This document shows positions 31,351 through 43,540 of a stretch of 64,000 nt of DNA, piece after piece. The number at the start of each line of letters is the position of its first letter. Position 1 is the stretch's first letter. Source of the DNA: Corythucha ciliata. Its lineage: Eukaryota > Arthropoda > Insecta > Hemiptera > Tingidae. The position numbers and the translations under genes are program-made. The stretch lies in contig CM075937.1 of NCBI GenBank assembly GCA_038030265.1, positions 28,376,198-28,440,197 of the forward strand. The letters are read 5' to 3'. Below the pieces are notes generated by a model. It saw only the letters and a list, made by a program, of their open reading frames with translations, ran no database searches and was not told the DNA's origin.

Positions 31351-33198
31351 ATGCCGCGTACACGATCCCCTCGTTCGATTGTATGGGAGTACTTCAAGAA
31401 AGAACCCGACGGGAATACGACTAATTTGAGGGAGCACTTAAAAAGGCGACACCCGAGTGTAGATATGAGTCTAGCTCCTTTAACCAGAACGGAGGCATCT
31501 GAAGGCTCGGATAATTCTCTCGCACCGACGAACGAAGATCCCTGCGTGCCTGGGACGTCTAGTAGTTCCGAGACTAACACTGCAAATGTATCGCCATTAC
31601 TCTCCAGACAAACGTCCGATCCTCCCCCTCCAAAGCGAAAGCGGCAGTTACGACTGTTTGCTGCCCCTGTAAACAGCGAAGGTCTTTCAGAAAAACGGCA
31701 ATCGGAAATTGACAGTGCTCTCTTTGAGCTCATTGTTGAGGATTTTCGCCCGATATCCATTGTAGAAAACAAAGGGTTCCTGAAGTTTTCTAAAACACTC
31801 GAGCCGCGGTATACGCCCCCGAGCCGTAAAAAAATTACTGGAGAACTGCTTCCTAATTTGTACGACAAAGTTGTTGGTGATCTGAAAGCGCTACTGTTGA
31901 AAGTGTGTCACGTGGCTATATCAACAGACCTATGGACATCAGTTTCTACCGAAACGTACATCACGGTAACTTCGCATTTCATTCACGGAGAATGCATGAA
32001 GTCAGCAGTACTCGAAACCAGCCCTGTTGTTAGAAATCCCACCGGAGAAGCCATCGCATCTTCTTTAGGAACGTCCTTGACTCTTGGGGAATAAGACAAA
32101 AAGTCGTCACTGTTGTTACTGACAATGCTTCCAGCATGAAGAAGGCAGTCAACGATTTCTTGGGTAAGCACCATCATCCCTGCGTGGCCCACACCTGCAA
32201 CTTGAGCGTCAATGAATCGATTGGTGCAAATCCAGTGTTTTCAAAAGTTCTTCAAAAGTGCAAAACCCTCGTAGCGTACTTCAAACGAAGTTCTGTTGCC
32301 GCTGCGAAATTAAAGGAGATGCAACTTACGATGAATGTTGACGTCCTCAAAGTAAAGCAGGAAGTTCCGACGAGATGGAATTCCAAACTTCATATGATGA
32401 AAAGACTACAAGCCATCAAAACTCCACTTTCGGCAGCTGTCGCTTCGCTTCCGCAAGCCCCTGAATCGCCAACTGCGGACGAATGGAATATCATAGAAGA
32501 CTGTATTCCACTTCTTCAACCATTCGAGGATTTTACAGTCGCTTTGTCTGCGGAAAAATATCCGACTATGTCTTCGATCATCCCCTACGTTAGAGGTTTA
32601 CAGTTGACCCTTAAATCGTGTTACCCAAGCACTGCGACAGGAAAAACTTTGATTCATTCATTGCTCGACGTGGTTAGCAGACGCTTTGGACAAATCGAAA
32701 AAACTAAAATAAGCGCGAAAGCGACATTCCTCGACCCCCGCTACAAAAAGGAAGCTTTCGGAACGGACGACTCTGCTAACCAAGCTCAAAAGTGGGTGAA
32801 AGAGAAGCTAGAGCAGATCATATCTGCTGGGCTCAAGCCGCCTTCGGAGCTAGAATCCCAGCAATCCTCTCCTACCGCCGCCGGTCAAAAAGTAGTGGTC
32901 CAGTCGAATGCTTCGTGTCTCCTCAGCCACGTGATGGAAAAAAGAAAAACTTCGTTTAGCTTTGCCAAGCCGAATACATCGGCCACCATACGTCCGGCAG
33001 TACGTGGAACAGGAGGCTCTGGATTTTAATGAGAATCCTCTTAGTTTCTGGGAGAAACATAAAACAATCTTCCCAGAGCTACATGACATCAGTGTCAAAT
33101 ATTTATGTATTCCTGCCACGTCTGTTCCGTCTGAGCGCCTTTTTTCAAAAGCTGGACAACTCACAACTGACTACAGAAGTCGTTTGTCTCCTTCTTAA
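31351..33198 (+). pseudogene. hAT-superfamily transposase with two frameshifts
   Basis: The ATG at 31351 (MPRTRSPRSIVWEYF) starts a BED-type zinc finger whose first half is present and whose second half reads TTNLREHLKRRHP. The intervening segment, including the C-x2-C pair, is missing in frame. The catalytic region follows: ISTDLWTSVSTETYITVTSH, a frameshift near 32060, then VTDNASSMKKAVNDF, CVAHTCNLSVNESIG, VPTRWNSKLHMMKRL, and after a second frameshift near 32960-33020 the hAT_C dimerisation segment TSVPSERLFSKAGQL. It ends at 33198. It would bind and cut its own ends in the nucleus. The coding order is complete, but the two frameshifts and the damaged zinc finger make it inactive. Confidence 0.88.
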
Positions 33199-34870
33199 TA
33201 ACAGTAAATATTATTCTGTTTTTGAACAGCAACCTGTGCCAGTTCAATTAATTATGAGAATTAATAAAATTGTTTGTTTTATGTTTCATAATTATTCATA
33301 GTGCTGTGGTTATTGGTTGAGACTTCGGAAAATCTCAATTGATAATGCTTTCAATCTAATGCAATTGATAAGATTTTCATTTGAGCGCTTGATTCATTCG
33401 AAATATCTATTCATTTCATATTTCACTGCGTGAATTCGTATTTCGGTAACTCGGTTCATTCGCACTCGAGTATACTCGAGTAACGTTCGTGGTTTTCGTT
33501 TGCTTCAGCTAATACTGGTAAACGATTGGTAGTCGGTGGTAAATGGTAGGAGGTGTGTCCCGCCTTTTGTTGTAGCGTGATATCTATCTTGATACCAAAT
33601 GTTTTTTTCATCACTCAACTTTTGTATAATTTTTGAATTTAGCGGGTAATCTACTTTCATAGTAGAGCAGCGCATCGGGAGCAAAAATCCCAACCCACGA
33701 ACCGCTTCATTTTTTTAACATACAAATAATACGAAGTTCAATGACTTGGTTTTCCATATGACTTTTGCCCATGTCTGTAGTTGATGCAATACTTTGCGCA
33801 CCTTTCCCAGTAGACAGCAACTTCGTGCAGTTGCTCCAGGGATGAGTGGTCAAGGACATAGACAGCATCTGAGTAGACTAGCACTGTGAGCCTCGAGATT
33901 CTGTAGGCAGTCTTGCACCCGATTAGATCCATGAAGTGGGCCCTGCGCTCCTCTCGAACCGTTCCGGGGGGATGCCAATAATGACATTCCGGAGTCTGCA
34001 TGGGCATCTTTTATTGACTCTGTTTGAATGTGCATCTTGAGTTGCTCGAATCCGTGCGACCAGGCTGATGTGCACTGAATACACTCGGTGGCATACGGAA
34101 GAATGACTGTTTGTAGTGGCCCTCTCTAGCACTTGGCTTCCTCCCCTGCATGCAATTATGGTTGCGTGACAAGATCCGAGCTTGAAGTCTCGGCATACTC
34201 CAAAATCTTCCTCGTCCTCCCGCAGAGTTTACCACAGTATGTTCCTCAGAGGTATCCTTTCGTGATCCGGCGGGCTGCGTCTGAATTCGTAAAAGCCTTC
34301 CTGTTCTCAGAGCACTCCTTTACCTTCTTCTTTACCTTATCTGGAACAGAGAGCTACCGGTCGCTATGTGTTGTAGGTAGGCGTCACCTCCTGAGCGAGC
34401 AACTGAAGCAGCCATACCGTAGTTCATGAACATCTCGTCGTCTGTTAATTCAGTTCTTCCCTCCCTCAGGAAATCGCTAGACTCAGTAAGTAGAGTAGGA
34501 ATCCAGGTGATGAGATACTTTATACATAGTCTGATGATTAGAGTAACGGGAGGTGTCAAAAACCCTTGCCATTTTTGATGAATCTGAATTTACAAGTCTG
34601 CACCGCCAACAATTAGGAATGATCAATGTTGACAGATGTTATATTTACATATTTCAAAAAATGTAAACAATGTAAAGATGGTAAAAGAGAAGACAATAAA
34701 GAAGAAGAAGTATATTCCGGAGGACCTTGAAAAAAGTGAAAATTATTTGAAAAAACGTCGGAAATAAATGTATGGATGATGGACTGCTTCTAAGGGCTGA
34801 TCTTAAAAGAAAATTAATTATTAGTATTGGAACAAATAGTACGGAAATAATTAGCTGCAAGCTAAACTCA
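33199..34870. other. Intergenic, nothing firmly recognised
   Basis: Overlapping minus-strand open frames between 33738 and 34560 give no family match that I can defend. AATGAAT/ATTCATT-rich sequence at 33380-33480 may be the 3' end of the hAT element. An XhoI-like palindrome CACTCGAGTATACTCGAGT lies near 33463. Confidence 0.35.
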
Positions 34871-34871
34871 C

Positions 34872-35272
34872 TTAGAGTTGTCTGTATTTGGAGCCGCAAA
34901 TATGATGATTCCGTACTGAGACGGTCGACGGAGAAACAACGATGGCAGATTCACGATCGGACGACAACGTGAAAACGAGAGGAGGAAAAAACACGTCGTG
35001 TCGGCTGAACTGGAGCAGCGAAACGAAATTAGTGAGATGAGACGAGGAAGAATGTTTCAGTTGACGAACTCGAACTGTCGATTGAACCTTCGACCGTCGA
35101 CGTCGATTACCTTCAGAATACTCATCATTTGAAGTAGAAGAGCTGGGCATCGGCTCGAAAAAATCATCTTCCGAATCAGACTCACCACTACTATACTCGG
35201 AAATATCGTCTGGAATACTCCTCAACAAATCACAAATTTCGTCCGGCGTAAGAGCTACCCTTTTTTTTTGAC
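34872..35272 (-). pseudogene. Possible piggyBac-like transposase N-terminal relic
   Basis: On the minus strand an ATG near 35272 followed by a run of nine A leads, with a one-base shift, into RVALTPDEICDLLRSIPDDI, then an acidic serine-rich stretch (YSSGESDSEDDFFEPMPSSS) and a basic patch (GNRRRRSKVQ). A short acidic N-terminus of this style precedes the catalytic domain in many piggyBac-like transposases, but no catalytic motif follows here. The assignment is weak; any nuclear protein with an acidic start could look like this. Confidence 0.3.
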
Positions 35273-37980
35273 ATGACTTTATTCTTTAGGTGACGAAATT
35301 AGACAAAAAGCGAATAATAAAACTTTGTTCCTTCCAATACCACGACAAAGATTGAAGAACGAAGAAGCGATGGGACTTTGAAGGCGAGAAGGCCAGAGGA
35401 ACTAATTGACAAGACGCAACATGAATTCGCGTGATGACAAGAGTCAAGTAAAAAATTTGTGTGGAGGACCCCACGTTACTTCCATGTTCCCGTCGTTCGC
35501 TTACATAATGCCTTTCGCACGTAACAATTCCGACACTATTGATTGATCATCAAAACTCACCCATCAAATTTAATTAATTTGCCCTAATCTGTCCTAAAGT
35601 TCTGTTCTCATAAAAATGCCAAAGTTCTAAAGTTTGCTACAAAGAGTTCTATTTCTCTCAATACTCATCCCATGTCAACGATTGATGCAATAATAACACA
35701 CAAACAATACGAACACACAAATTCTGACGACGTGACGAATAAATAATTTTGTAGCCTAATATAGTTCTCTTTAACGGTAACTATCAATTTGAAATATTCA
35801 ACACGATCAATGAATGAAATAATGGACAAAATTTGATCAGTAAGACAGTCGCTAAAACTAAAAATAATCGAAGAGAAACGAATCTTCGAATTCATCGTCG
35901 TCAATTTGTTTTAAAAATTAATTTAAAAATAACCAAATTGAATTTTGAAAAAATGGCCAGTTCAACGATGGGGAATTTTGTTGTGGTCATTTTAAGCCAT
36001 CGTGAGAGGAAATCGGACTAAAATTCTGATAGGAGATGGGGTTGAGGCAAAAAAAAGAGCTGAAACACCTTCCAAACCTTTGCAACTGTACCGCTCAACA
36101 AATCTTATTCAAATTTTAGCAGCGTCTAGATGACGATTTTGAATGATCGATCATCGAATTTTATGATATTCTCTTGGAATTATAAGGACCCAACCATTTT
36201 TACATTGAGCACATTTGTTAAAATATCTTCCATATCGCTCAAACAATCGTTTTCAAATTTTACAGTGTATATCTAGAGATGAAGACACAACTTTTGAGCT
36301 ATCACTCGTCCAGATCTGTCGAGAATAAAAGTGGAAGACGGACGAAGGACGGACGACAGACGCCATACTGAAAATCGCGATTTAGGCCTTTTCGGGGTCC
36401 GGGAACACGAATCTGGTGTCAGCTAAATTTTTTTTTTTGCCATTACCAAACTTCCTTCCCTACGGGAACGTGGAAGTAAAAATTGATGATAGTGATGGGG
36501 GGGAGTAAGGATGGCAGTTAAGTAGCGTATCCACGGCCCGACTTGGCTAATGAACATGATTTGACACGATTCGGCATGTTTTTCTCGGCTGGTAACAATA
36601 TATTGAAATTTATCTTCCAGGAGTCAAAACGACTCCCTCCGGTCATTGGATACAAATGTGGTAAAAATAATTGAATATTTTTCCAGAGAAAAAAGAGGAT
36701 TACATATTTCTGTTAGGTACCTAAAACTAATAAAATACACGGAAGGGTTTGGAAATAGAAAAATTTGTCGAGCTGATTTTTAAAAAAAAGGAGAACCGAG
36801 GAGTCAAAATGACTCCACTGGGCATTCTAGTGTTTCATTGGTTAAATTGAGGTCCATTTCGAGATGGGCCAGGACGATTAGAGTTTTGTACAATACACTC
36901 ATAGGTGTTGGGAATTGAGGGTGATAATTTTGTTGGTAGGGTCGATTATACTGTTGTTGGTTCGGAAAGTTCTGTTGGTTAGTTTGGTATCGATTCTGTT
37001 GGGGTTGCCACTAATTTGATTGTGTGTTTTGAGAATTATTCTGTTGGAATATTTGTCGAGGTTTTTCGTTTTGGTGAAATTTTTGCTGTGGAAAATTGTG
37101 TTTTTGGAATGGTCTCTTGACCATCACAATTGGGGGCTTGAAAGATGAGGATGATTCAATTTGAAAATCATTCGTGAGCATGATGGTCGTTCAGTTGAAC
37201 AGTCATTGTTTTTGTGCAGTTGAAATAACATTAACCAATAATTTCTTCATTTATTTATTTCTTCATGCTAAACATTCTACACATCTTCTGGAAAGTCTAC
37301 GCTTCGAAAAAAGTATTGTCGTAGTACTCTTTACAATTTTTATTCTCAATAACCGGTTTCGGTCTCTACCAGACCATCTTCAGATTATGTACAAAATTCT
37401 ATTAACAAAAACAAGTCAACATTCGTTAAAATTGATATAGCAGGGAACAGGGCAATAACAATAACTCACAGTGAAAGAGTTTTTGGTTAGACGATCATTG
37501 ATCCCGTCGTGTCACCTTCTACTATGCATTAAAAACTCTACAATTTTAAAGGGAACTTTACAGTTTTATCTCTCGGGAGATAATCGGTGGCATCAAGAAG
37601 GGGGGAAAACTAGAAACTCACGATGACCCAAATTTATTGTTGGCTGATATCGAAGCTTGAAGAATTCAAGGAAAAATTATTGAACCCTCAGCCATATGTT
37701 CATTTTTAAATGGATGCGCATTTCGGAGCGACCCCCGCTCCCTCATCAGCACAATTAAACTGCAATACAAAAATGACCCATTTATGGAACTAAAAACTTG
37801 AAAAACGAGAAAATACGAAAAATTTGGAAAAGTAGCAAGTTTCATTCCTTTCATTTAAACATTGACTCGATGTCTTGAATTCAAGACATTGAAGAAAAAG
37901 GCTCTCCAAGTGATCCAGTCTTTATCCTTACCCTTCACATGTCAACACCTCAGCGCAGTGCTCGTCTGTGCCACTACAGT
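35273..37980. other. Intergenic with repeated near-palindromes
   Basis: No gene is recognised in 2.7 kb. GGAGTCAAAACGACTCC at 36620-36636 and GGAGTCAAAATGACTCC at 36800-36816 are near-palindromes 180 bases apart in direct orientation. Each is followed by a GG.CATT motif. A T/G-rich low-complexity stretch (TGTTGG repeats) occupies about 36900-37110. Confidence 0.4.
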
Positions 37981-37983
37981 CTC

Positions 37984-38790
37984 TTACGTCGGAAAGAAAG
38001 TTGAGTACGTCCTCCTCAGATGTTCCCGGAATCTTGTATTGAACTTACGGCGTTCGTCCTCAGTAGGGGTCGCCTGGCAATTACTGCACGAGAGCCTGTA
38101 CACGCCACTTCGATTTTCCAAGGGATTCCGGTCTTTGACTCGAGAGATGGCATTCTTAATGCTTCTCCCACTGTAAACCGGCGTTTTGTGACCCTTGCGA
38201 TGTAGGATCTTCTGGAGTCCCAAAGTAAGCCTACCTACAAAAGGCAGGAGGACTTTTCCCCCCGGATTACTTTCGGACGAACCGAGTCCTGAATAAATCT
38301 GGGGTATCAACCGCTTTCGCCGAACTCGAGTCAACTGTAGCCCTCTCATATCCGTTAGCGATGGCTGTGTGGTAAATCCTTTTCCAACTGGATACCGTAT
38401 TCAGCTTGTGCCAGTGGGAGGTCTAGGAGCCTGAGGATCATAGATCTAAAAGCGGCAATTTTTTGAGATGGGTGGTGAGAAGAATCCGCCGCAATGACGA
38501 GATCCGTGGCCGTTTCTTTACGGAAAATACCGTAAGTTACTTCGGAGTCTTTCCGAATAAGTTTAAGATCGAGAAAGTTGAGGATTTGATCTCTTTCTTT
38601 TCCATCGTGAACTTGATGAAATCAACTCTTTAATGAGGTACTCGAGAAATTTTTCGAGGTCTTCGTCTGAGCCATCTCATACCACTAACGTGTCGTCCAC
38701 GTACCGGTTCCAAGATTTGATGAAGGGATGGTAAGGGTTATCTCCACACACGACATATGTTTCCTCGAAACCATCGAACTGTTATTTCTA
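37984..38790 (-). pseudogene. Penelope-like element relic B (RT C-terminus and GIY-YIG-like segment)
   Basis: On the minus strand from about 38790, broken frames give SWNRYVDDTLVV (RT catalytic box), FLDLKLIRKDSEVTYGIFRK and ADSSHHPSQKIAAFRSMILR (thumb). After a stop, LQKILHRKGHKTPVYSGRSI and SGVYRLSCSNC lead to FNTRFREHLRR. The last two match the start and arginine motif of the GIY-YIG nuclease that follows RT in Penelope-like elements. The YIG part (normally like YVGQT) is replaced. At least three breaks are present. Its 5' cut end lies within about 10 bases of the DUF7869-like gene on the other strand. It is of a different lineage from relic A. Confidence 0.75.
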
Positions 38791-38799
38791 ACTTCTGCA

Positions 38800-39990
38800 T
38801 TTGCTACCAAATGATGACGCCGAGCTATCAGCCATTCCCCTACCGGAAGACATCAGACCTCCATTCATCTTAAAAAAGGTCAATCCAAACCCAACATTCA
38901 ATGTCAATTATGAATATTTTCGTAAAGTGTTCAACGAAAATTTCAATATTGGATTCGCCGCTCCATATACTGATAGATGCTCTGCATGTTTGCGATTTGA
39001 AATTCAAATTTCTGAAGAGACAGACATAGAAAAAAAGAAACAGTTACAAGCAGATTCGATCAGTCACAAAAAAGGCTTCGGTGTTTTTTGATAAACTGAG
39101 ACAAGCTGAATCAAACGAGTTGATTTTTAGCTATGACTGCCAAAACAATCTACCAATTGCCAAAAATACCGGATCAGGAAGCTTACTATAGACGTCAGAT
39201 GTACCTATATAACTTTACCATTTGCGAAGGGGTATCGACGGCACCCAGAACTGTTTCAAATACGTTCAGCTACGTGTGGACAGAGAACCAATTTGCGAAA
39301 GGTTCCTTTCAGATAGCGTTGGCTTTGTATCATAGAGTATGTAACTCATACTTCGAAGACGAGACGGTCATAAAGTTATTCTCTGATGGCTGCGGAGGCC
39401 AGAACAAGAACACAATGGTGATTATTTATGCTGCAGTACTGGCTCATCCATAAAGCCCCAGTAAATGTAACAAAAATTCTCATTTATTTCCCGATTGTTG
39501 GTCATTCTTATATACCACCGGACAGAGTGTTTGGTAATTTGGAGAGGGAATTCAAAACCTTAACCGTCATTCCAAACCCTCAGTCCTACTTGGAAAAATT
39601 TGATGAATACACCACCGTCATTCATCTTGGTGAAGACTGCGACGTTTACGATTGGAAGAAAGAAAGCGGTAAAGTATTGAAAGCAGTTACGTCATGGCAC
39701 TTTAAATGTCAAAAGTCTACAGAAATTGTCTTAACTAAAGGGGCTACCCGAAACGTATTGGTGCAAGGAGAACCATTTTACAACTTTGAAGCAGGAGCCC
39801 CAAAAAGTGTAACGCGTCCAAAAAAATCCGTACGAAACGTAAAATTGTAAAAAGTAATTGAAGGTATTGAAGTTAAGAAAGCAAAATTGTCTGACTTTCT
39901 GAGGCTTCTAAAGTTGCACTTCGGGGAAAAGTGGGAGGAAAATCCTCTTGTTATGTACTACTCGGAGGTCTTCAACGCCCAAGCCTTCTC
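38800..39990 (+). pseudogene. Uncharacterised transposase-like protein, copy B (DUF7869-like)
   Basis: The plus-strand pieces reproduce the motif order of copy A. They are a zinc-like segment DRCSACLRFEIQ; FSYDCQNNLP (first Asp, about 39130-39158); after a shift, AYYRRQMYLYNFTICEG; FSYVWTENQFAKGSFQIAL; LFSDGCGGQNKNTMV (second Asp); after another shift near 39450, YFPIVGHSYIPPDRVFGNLE (GHS, Asp, Glu); then a C-terminal region ending with KLSDFLRLLKLHFGEKWEEN past a stop at 39848. Identity to copy A is low outside these motifs, so the two belong to separate lineages. Three frameshifts and stops disable it. Its function, probably DNA transposition, is inferred from residue spacing. Confidence 0.65.
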
Positions 39991-40201
39991 TTCAAGGAGC
40001 AGAGACTGAGGAAGCAGCAGAAAACATCGTAACGGAACTCAATGTTATCAAACACTTTTCAATAAAATTACAAATGCATAATAAGCGTATTTTGCACCTG
40101 GACTATTGAAATATAGCGCATTTTGAAGCAAACCCCGCTAAAAATGTACTGCAATTGCAAAACGCGCTAACTCAAATGTTAAATTTTAAATATAAAATGC
40201 T

Positions 40202-41046
40202 CTTCTATTGGCGATTGTAGCTATCTCTAGCGGCGCTAGTGTCGTGAGATAATGAAACCGATACTCCCCACATATGTTATTTTTAGTGAATGGTTGAACA
40301 AGTTTTGTGTTTTCATAAATTGTTTTTTCGTGGTCAACGTCCGTAACATAATGGAGAAAAGTAGTCAGTTGGCCTAAAGTGACGAGAACAGGAGAACATG
40401 GTTTCTGATACATTTATACTCAAACGTCAAGCAAGCTCCCATGCCTTTCGGCGGTCGACTTTCTCCAAACACTGGGCTTGAAGATAACTGACACCGTTGA
40501 ACCCTCAATTTTTGGGAAACAATGAAATGACATTGTTGTGTCTCGGTTACGAAGGGAAGAACAACCGAATACACAGCAGTTTTCTCTGGATTCACCCGAG
40601 AGAGACATCCCACGAGCGCCTGATCATTTCTTTATTAATACTAGCCAGCTCACCGTTTCGTTTCAGTGCTTATTACGGCACGGGTTCAGCAAAATAATCG
40701 AAAACGTTTTTGAATCGGTGTTTTCGAGTTTTTTTGCTCCAACAAATAGACGATAGTGAAAGTTTCTGTACGGGTGTACTGCGCACCCGCATAACCGTCT
40801 TGTTTTCTTGATTCGGTGATGCCAAAGGTACAATACCTCCTCGTCACCGTTGGATAATTTAGCCGAAGTTCACAGTAAAAAAGTGTCACTGGCCAACATT
40901 TTTGATACATGAACTTTCTCATTGAAGAAAACTTTGTTGTAGTTTGTTGTCAAACGACAACAACAAATCACATGGAGTACCGGACTCAATGTTTCTCTGA
41001 AACGCCGCCAGACATCGTATCCCTTAGCTACAATCGCCAATAGAAG
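40202..41046. mobile_element. Non-autonomous element with inverted ends carrying a THAP-like relic
   Basis: The 22 bases at 40202-40223 (CTTCTATTGGCG, then ATTGTAGCTA) have a perfect reverse complement at 41025-41046, 845 bases apart end to end. A weaker GGCGGCG similarity lies further inside. The interior encodes a THAP-like finger on the minus strand and nothing else recognisable. Such a layout fits an internally deleted derivative of a THAP-bearing transposon (P or ISL2EU type). No clear target duplication was seen. Confidence 0.6.
40442..40608 (-). pseudogene. THAP-type zinc finger relic
   Basis: Read on the minus strand, MSLSGESRENCCVFGCSSLR is followed by TMSFHCFP. This is the start of a C2CH THAP finger (CxxxC then SFHxFP). 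The remainder, in which W and a final C..H are expected, is only partly recognisable because of an apparent frameshift near 40510. THAP fingers bind transposon ends. The finger is inside a short inverted-repeat element and probably was the N-terminus of its lost transposase. Confidence 0.55.
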
Positions 41047-41049
41047 GTA

Positions 41050-41699
41050 AGGCCAAATTTCGCACGGTTAAGCAGCGGATTTTTATGTTTTTTTTTTTTT
41101 TTCATATAATAGTTCCTAGATTAGATCAAGTGCTATAAATTTTTGCCCTTTTCTACGTTTCACTTGGAAGTACTTTAGCGCACTTTGGAAATTGCCTACT
41201 CACTCGACAACTGAGAGATGGGTTCGAGTTGTGACATGATTCTAAGATCGGGGGAGAGAAGGTGAAACTTTAGCTATTAAGTTGATCCTGATAGCTTCAT
41301 GTGCATTTAATGAAATGAGCAATATCGTTAGCCAACAAATCCATGAGGTCGTCGTAAACATAATTGGATTCCAAAACGTCCATGATTTTCGGAGGGAAAG
41401 ATAAAGTAAGTAATTGAGTTAGAGATTAACTTCATCAAAATTCAAGTTTCTAGATGAGGAAAAAATGGGTAGTAAACGGTGACCAACTAGCATTCCAAAT
41501 TATTCAACAAATTTACTCATGTCAGCAGAAGACATTTTTTGACTGTTGAAGGTGTCCGAGATGTCAGGAGTGGAGGTTTATTGTCAGAATCTGGGCCATA
41601 ATTGAACTCTTTAGTTCAAATGCTCATGGGATATTTTGTTTTTTGATACCAGACTTCCTACGATAACTTTCATTGCATAGTGACATACGCTCTCAAACA
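41050..41699. other. Intergenic, nothing recognised
   Basis: A T-rich homopolymer run lies near 41086-41102. No gene, inverted repeat or RNA is recognisable. Confidence 0.4.
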
Positions 41700-42592
41700 T
41701 CGTACGTAAAATCCACAGACATTTGGGTAAGAAGGTCAAAGAGGTCGACATCCATCCAAACACAACGCTCCTTCACACCAGTTTCTTGAACATTTTCATG
41801 CCTCAAGGCATCCTGATAATTGAATGAATTTCTTAAAAGAGAAGGGTCCTCCCACAACATAACCCCTGCTTCTTCTTTGGAGGAAGAACGAATTCTGCAC
41901 CAATGATTGGATTTGAAGCTCTGGGTAAATCCAAGGATCGAGTGCGACCCGAGATTATCTCCCTAAGACAACCTAACTTTACCTTCGTAACCTTCATTTT
42001 AACTTGGACTCCCTCAGTAAAAAGAAGATTAATTTCTGTGATAACTTACCCACAAGCCCGGTATCCAACTACAAGGCCGAGTTGTAGTAAAAAGTCCGAG
42101 TATGAAACGGTAGCGAACCTCGTAGTGTATATGAAGATACGTAGGCGTAAAGGAGCATTTTACGAACGAGGCGCGATGTTTGTGGCTCAAGTAAGGTCAT
42201 TTAATAGCCGGGCTTCGCTTCTTCAATCCTTACACCAACACGTTCAGCTGACTACGGTCATGTTCGTTAATAATTTGAATTCCACCTGGGGGTTCTTCAT
42301 GGAGCGAGAACACGGCGTACGAGTACATGTCGTCTTTGCTGTTTATACATTTTCCTTTCTCATTAGCAACGATGTTGCATACTTGTTTTCGGTCCCTTGG
42401 TAGCAACACTGGACAATGCGGTTTTATATTCTCTGTTTGCAAATCTCTGAATATTGTGGCTGAGGTTTTCAGTTTGTTTTTTTGCTCCGAAATTTGTGAT
42501 ATTGACTTCATGACTTGTAGCCGATTGCTGGAGTTTTTGTTTCCATGATTTTCATGGCACACTGAAGCCAGCGAACCAACGTAGTGTACCAC
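41700..42592 (-). pseudogene. Probable N-terminal part of a MULE-like transposase family
   Basis: The minus-strand frame from 42592 contains HCPVLLPRDRKQVCNIVANE followed by INSKDDMYSYAVFSLHEEPP. This resembles the region that precedes the catalytic GDFY block in the MULE-like family seen at 54.9-56.2 kb. Further minus-strand pieces down to about 41700 (for example LRNSFNYQDALRHENVQETG) look like coding sequence but are not recognised. No catalytic motif is visible. The assignment is tentative. Confidence 0.35.
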
Positions 42593-42989
42593 AGTGACCT
42601 TGGAATAAAAAGAATCTCCAAACTTGGTGTATGCACGCCTATAGAAGTTGTTGCCTTTATAAGTGACATAGTAATGGAAAAATGGCTAGGGCGAATCACG
42701 AGGTGCTTTTTTTACACTCAAATCACGCCATCTGTGTTGATGTGATTTTCAGTCTTCTTTTTTCAATTCGTTTTCAAACACACGGCTTTCTCCGGGTTTG
42801 GGTTTAACTGGAGACACAGAAGCTACTATGTACAAGCTCGAATTCTGAACAATAGTCCGAGTAGGAAACGGTAGCTAACCACTATCACTAGTTCCACTAG
42901 TCGTAAACCATGTACATTACGAACTACTACATTCTGGTGTTGATAAATGTCGCCATTTTCTACTTCTATACTATACCGATAAAAAGTCC

Positions 42990-43540
42990 AGGTGGTGAAT
43001 CTGCGGGGAGTTTCCGAAATGTGTAAGTTGCTTGTGGACCAAATTTAGAGATAATGGACATAGTTATAAGATGGCCTGGGTCAGCCCACGATAGCAGGAT
43101 TTTTGACAGCAGCAGTGTCATGGTCGCATTTGGAGGGGCAAGGCTTGGAGGAATTTTGCTGGGAGATAGGGGTTATGCAGAAAGAAAGTACATTTTAATT
43201 CACACCTATATCACAGCCTGCCGCCGAACTGAGATACAATAGGGCCCATGTGAAGACCAGAAATGTCGTGGAAAGATGTTTTATGAGCATGGAAAAGGAG
43301 ATTTTTTTGCCTCAGTAAGAAACTGAAAAATGAATTGACGACTACTTGCCACATAATAGCAGCATGCGCGAAACTTCATAGCATTGCTAATGATCGTAAT
43401 TGTATGATCTTCGACGAAGATGTAACTTTGGAGGAAACAGAGGTTGCAAGTAGTTCATGTGCAAGACAGGGGACCGGGACCTGTCATAAGGCAAGCATTT
43501 CTAGGAATGCATTTCTCGTCAATGGTTATTTGATGTGATG
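42990..43540 (+). pseudogene. PIF/Harbinger DDE transposase fragment
   Basis: The frame reads CGPNLEIMDIVIRWPGSAHD, then SRIFDSS, LGGILLGDRGYAERKYIL and, after a frameshift near 43230, RYNRAHVKTRNVVERCF. These are DDE_Tnp_4 motifs of the PIF/Harbinger group: an Asp in SAHDSRIF, an Asp in GDRGY and a Glu in VVERCF. A later piece gives TCHIIAACAKLHSIANDRN, the C-terminal block. The N-terminal HTH region is absent, and at least two frameshifts are present. It would have moved a Harbinger element together with a Myb-like partner, which I do not see nearby. Confidence 0.8.

Noticed and set aside
33738..34560. Several overlapping minus-strand frames that could be a LINE relic
   Set aside because: No RT, RNase H or endonuclease motif could be found in any frame.
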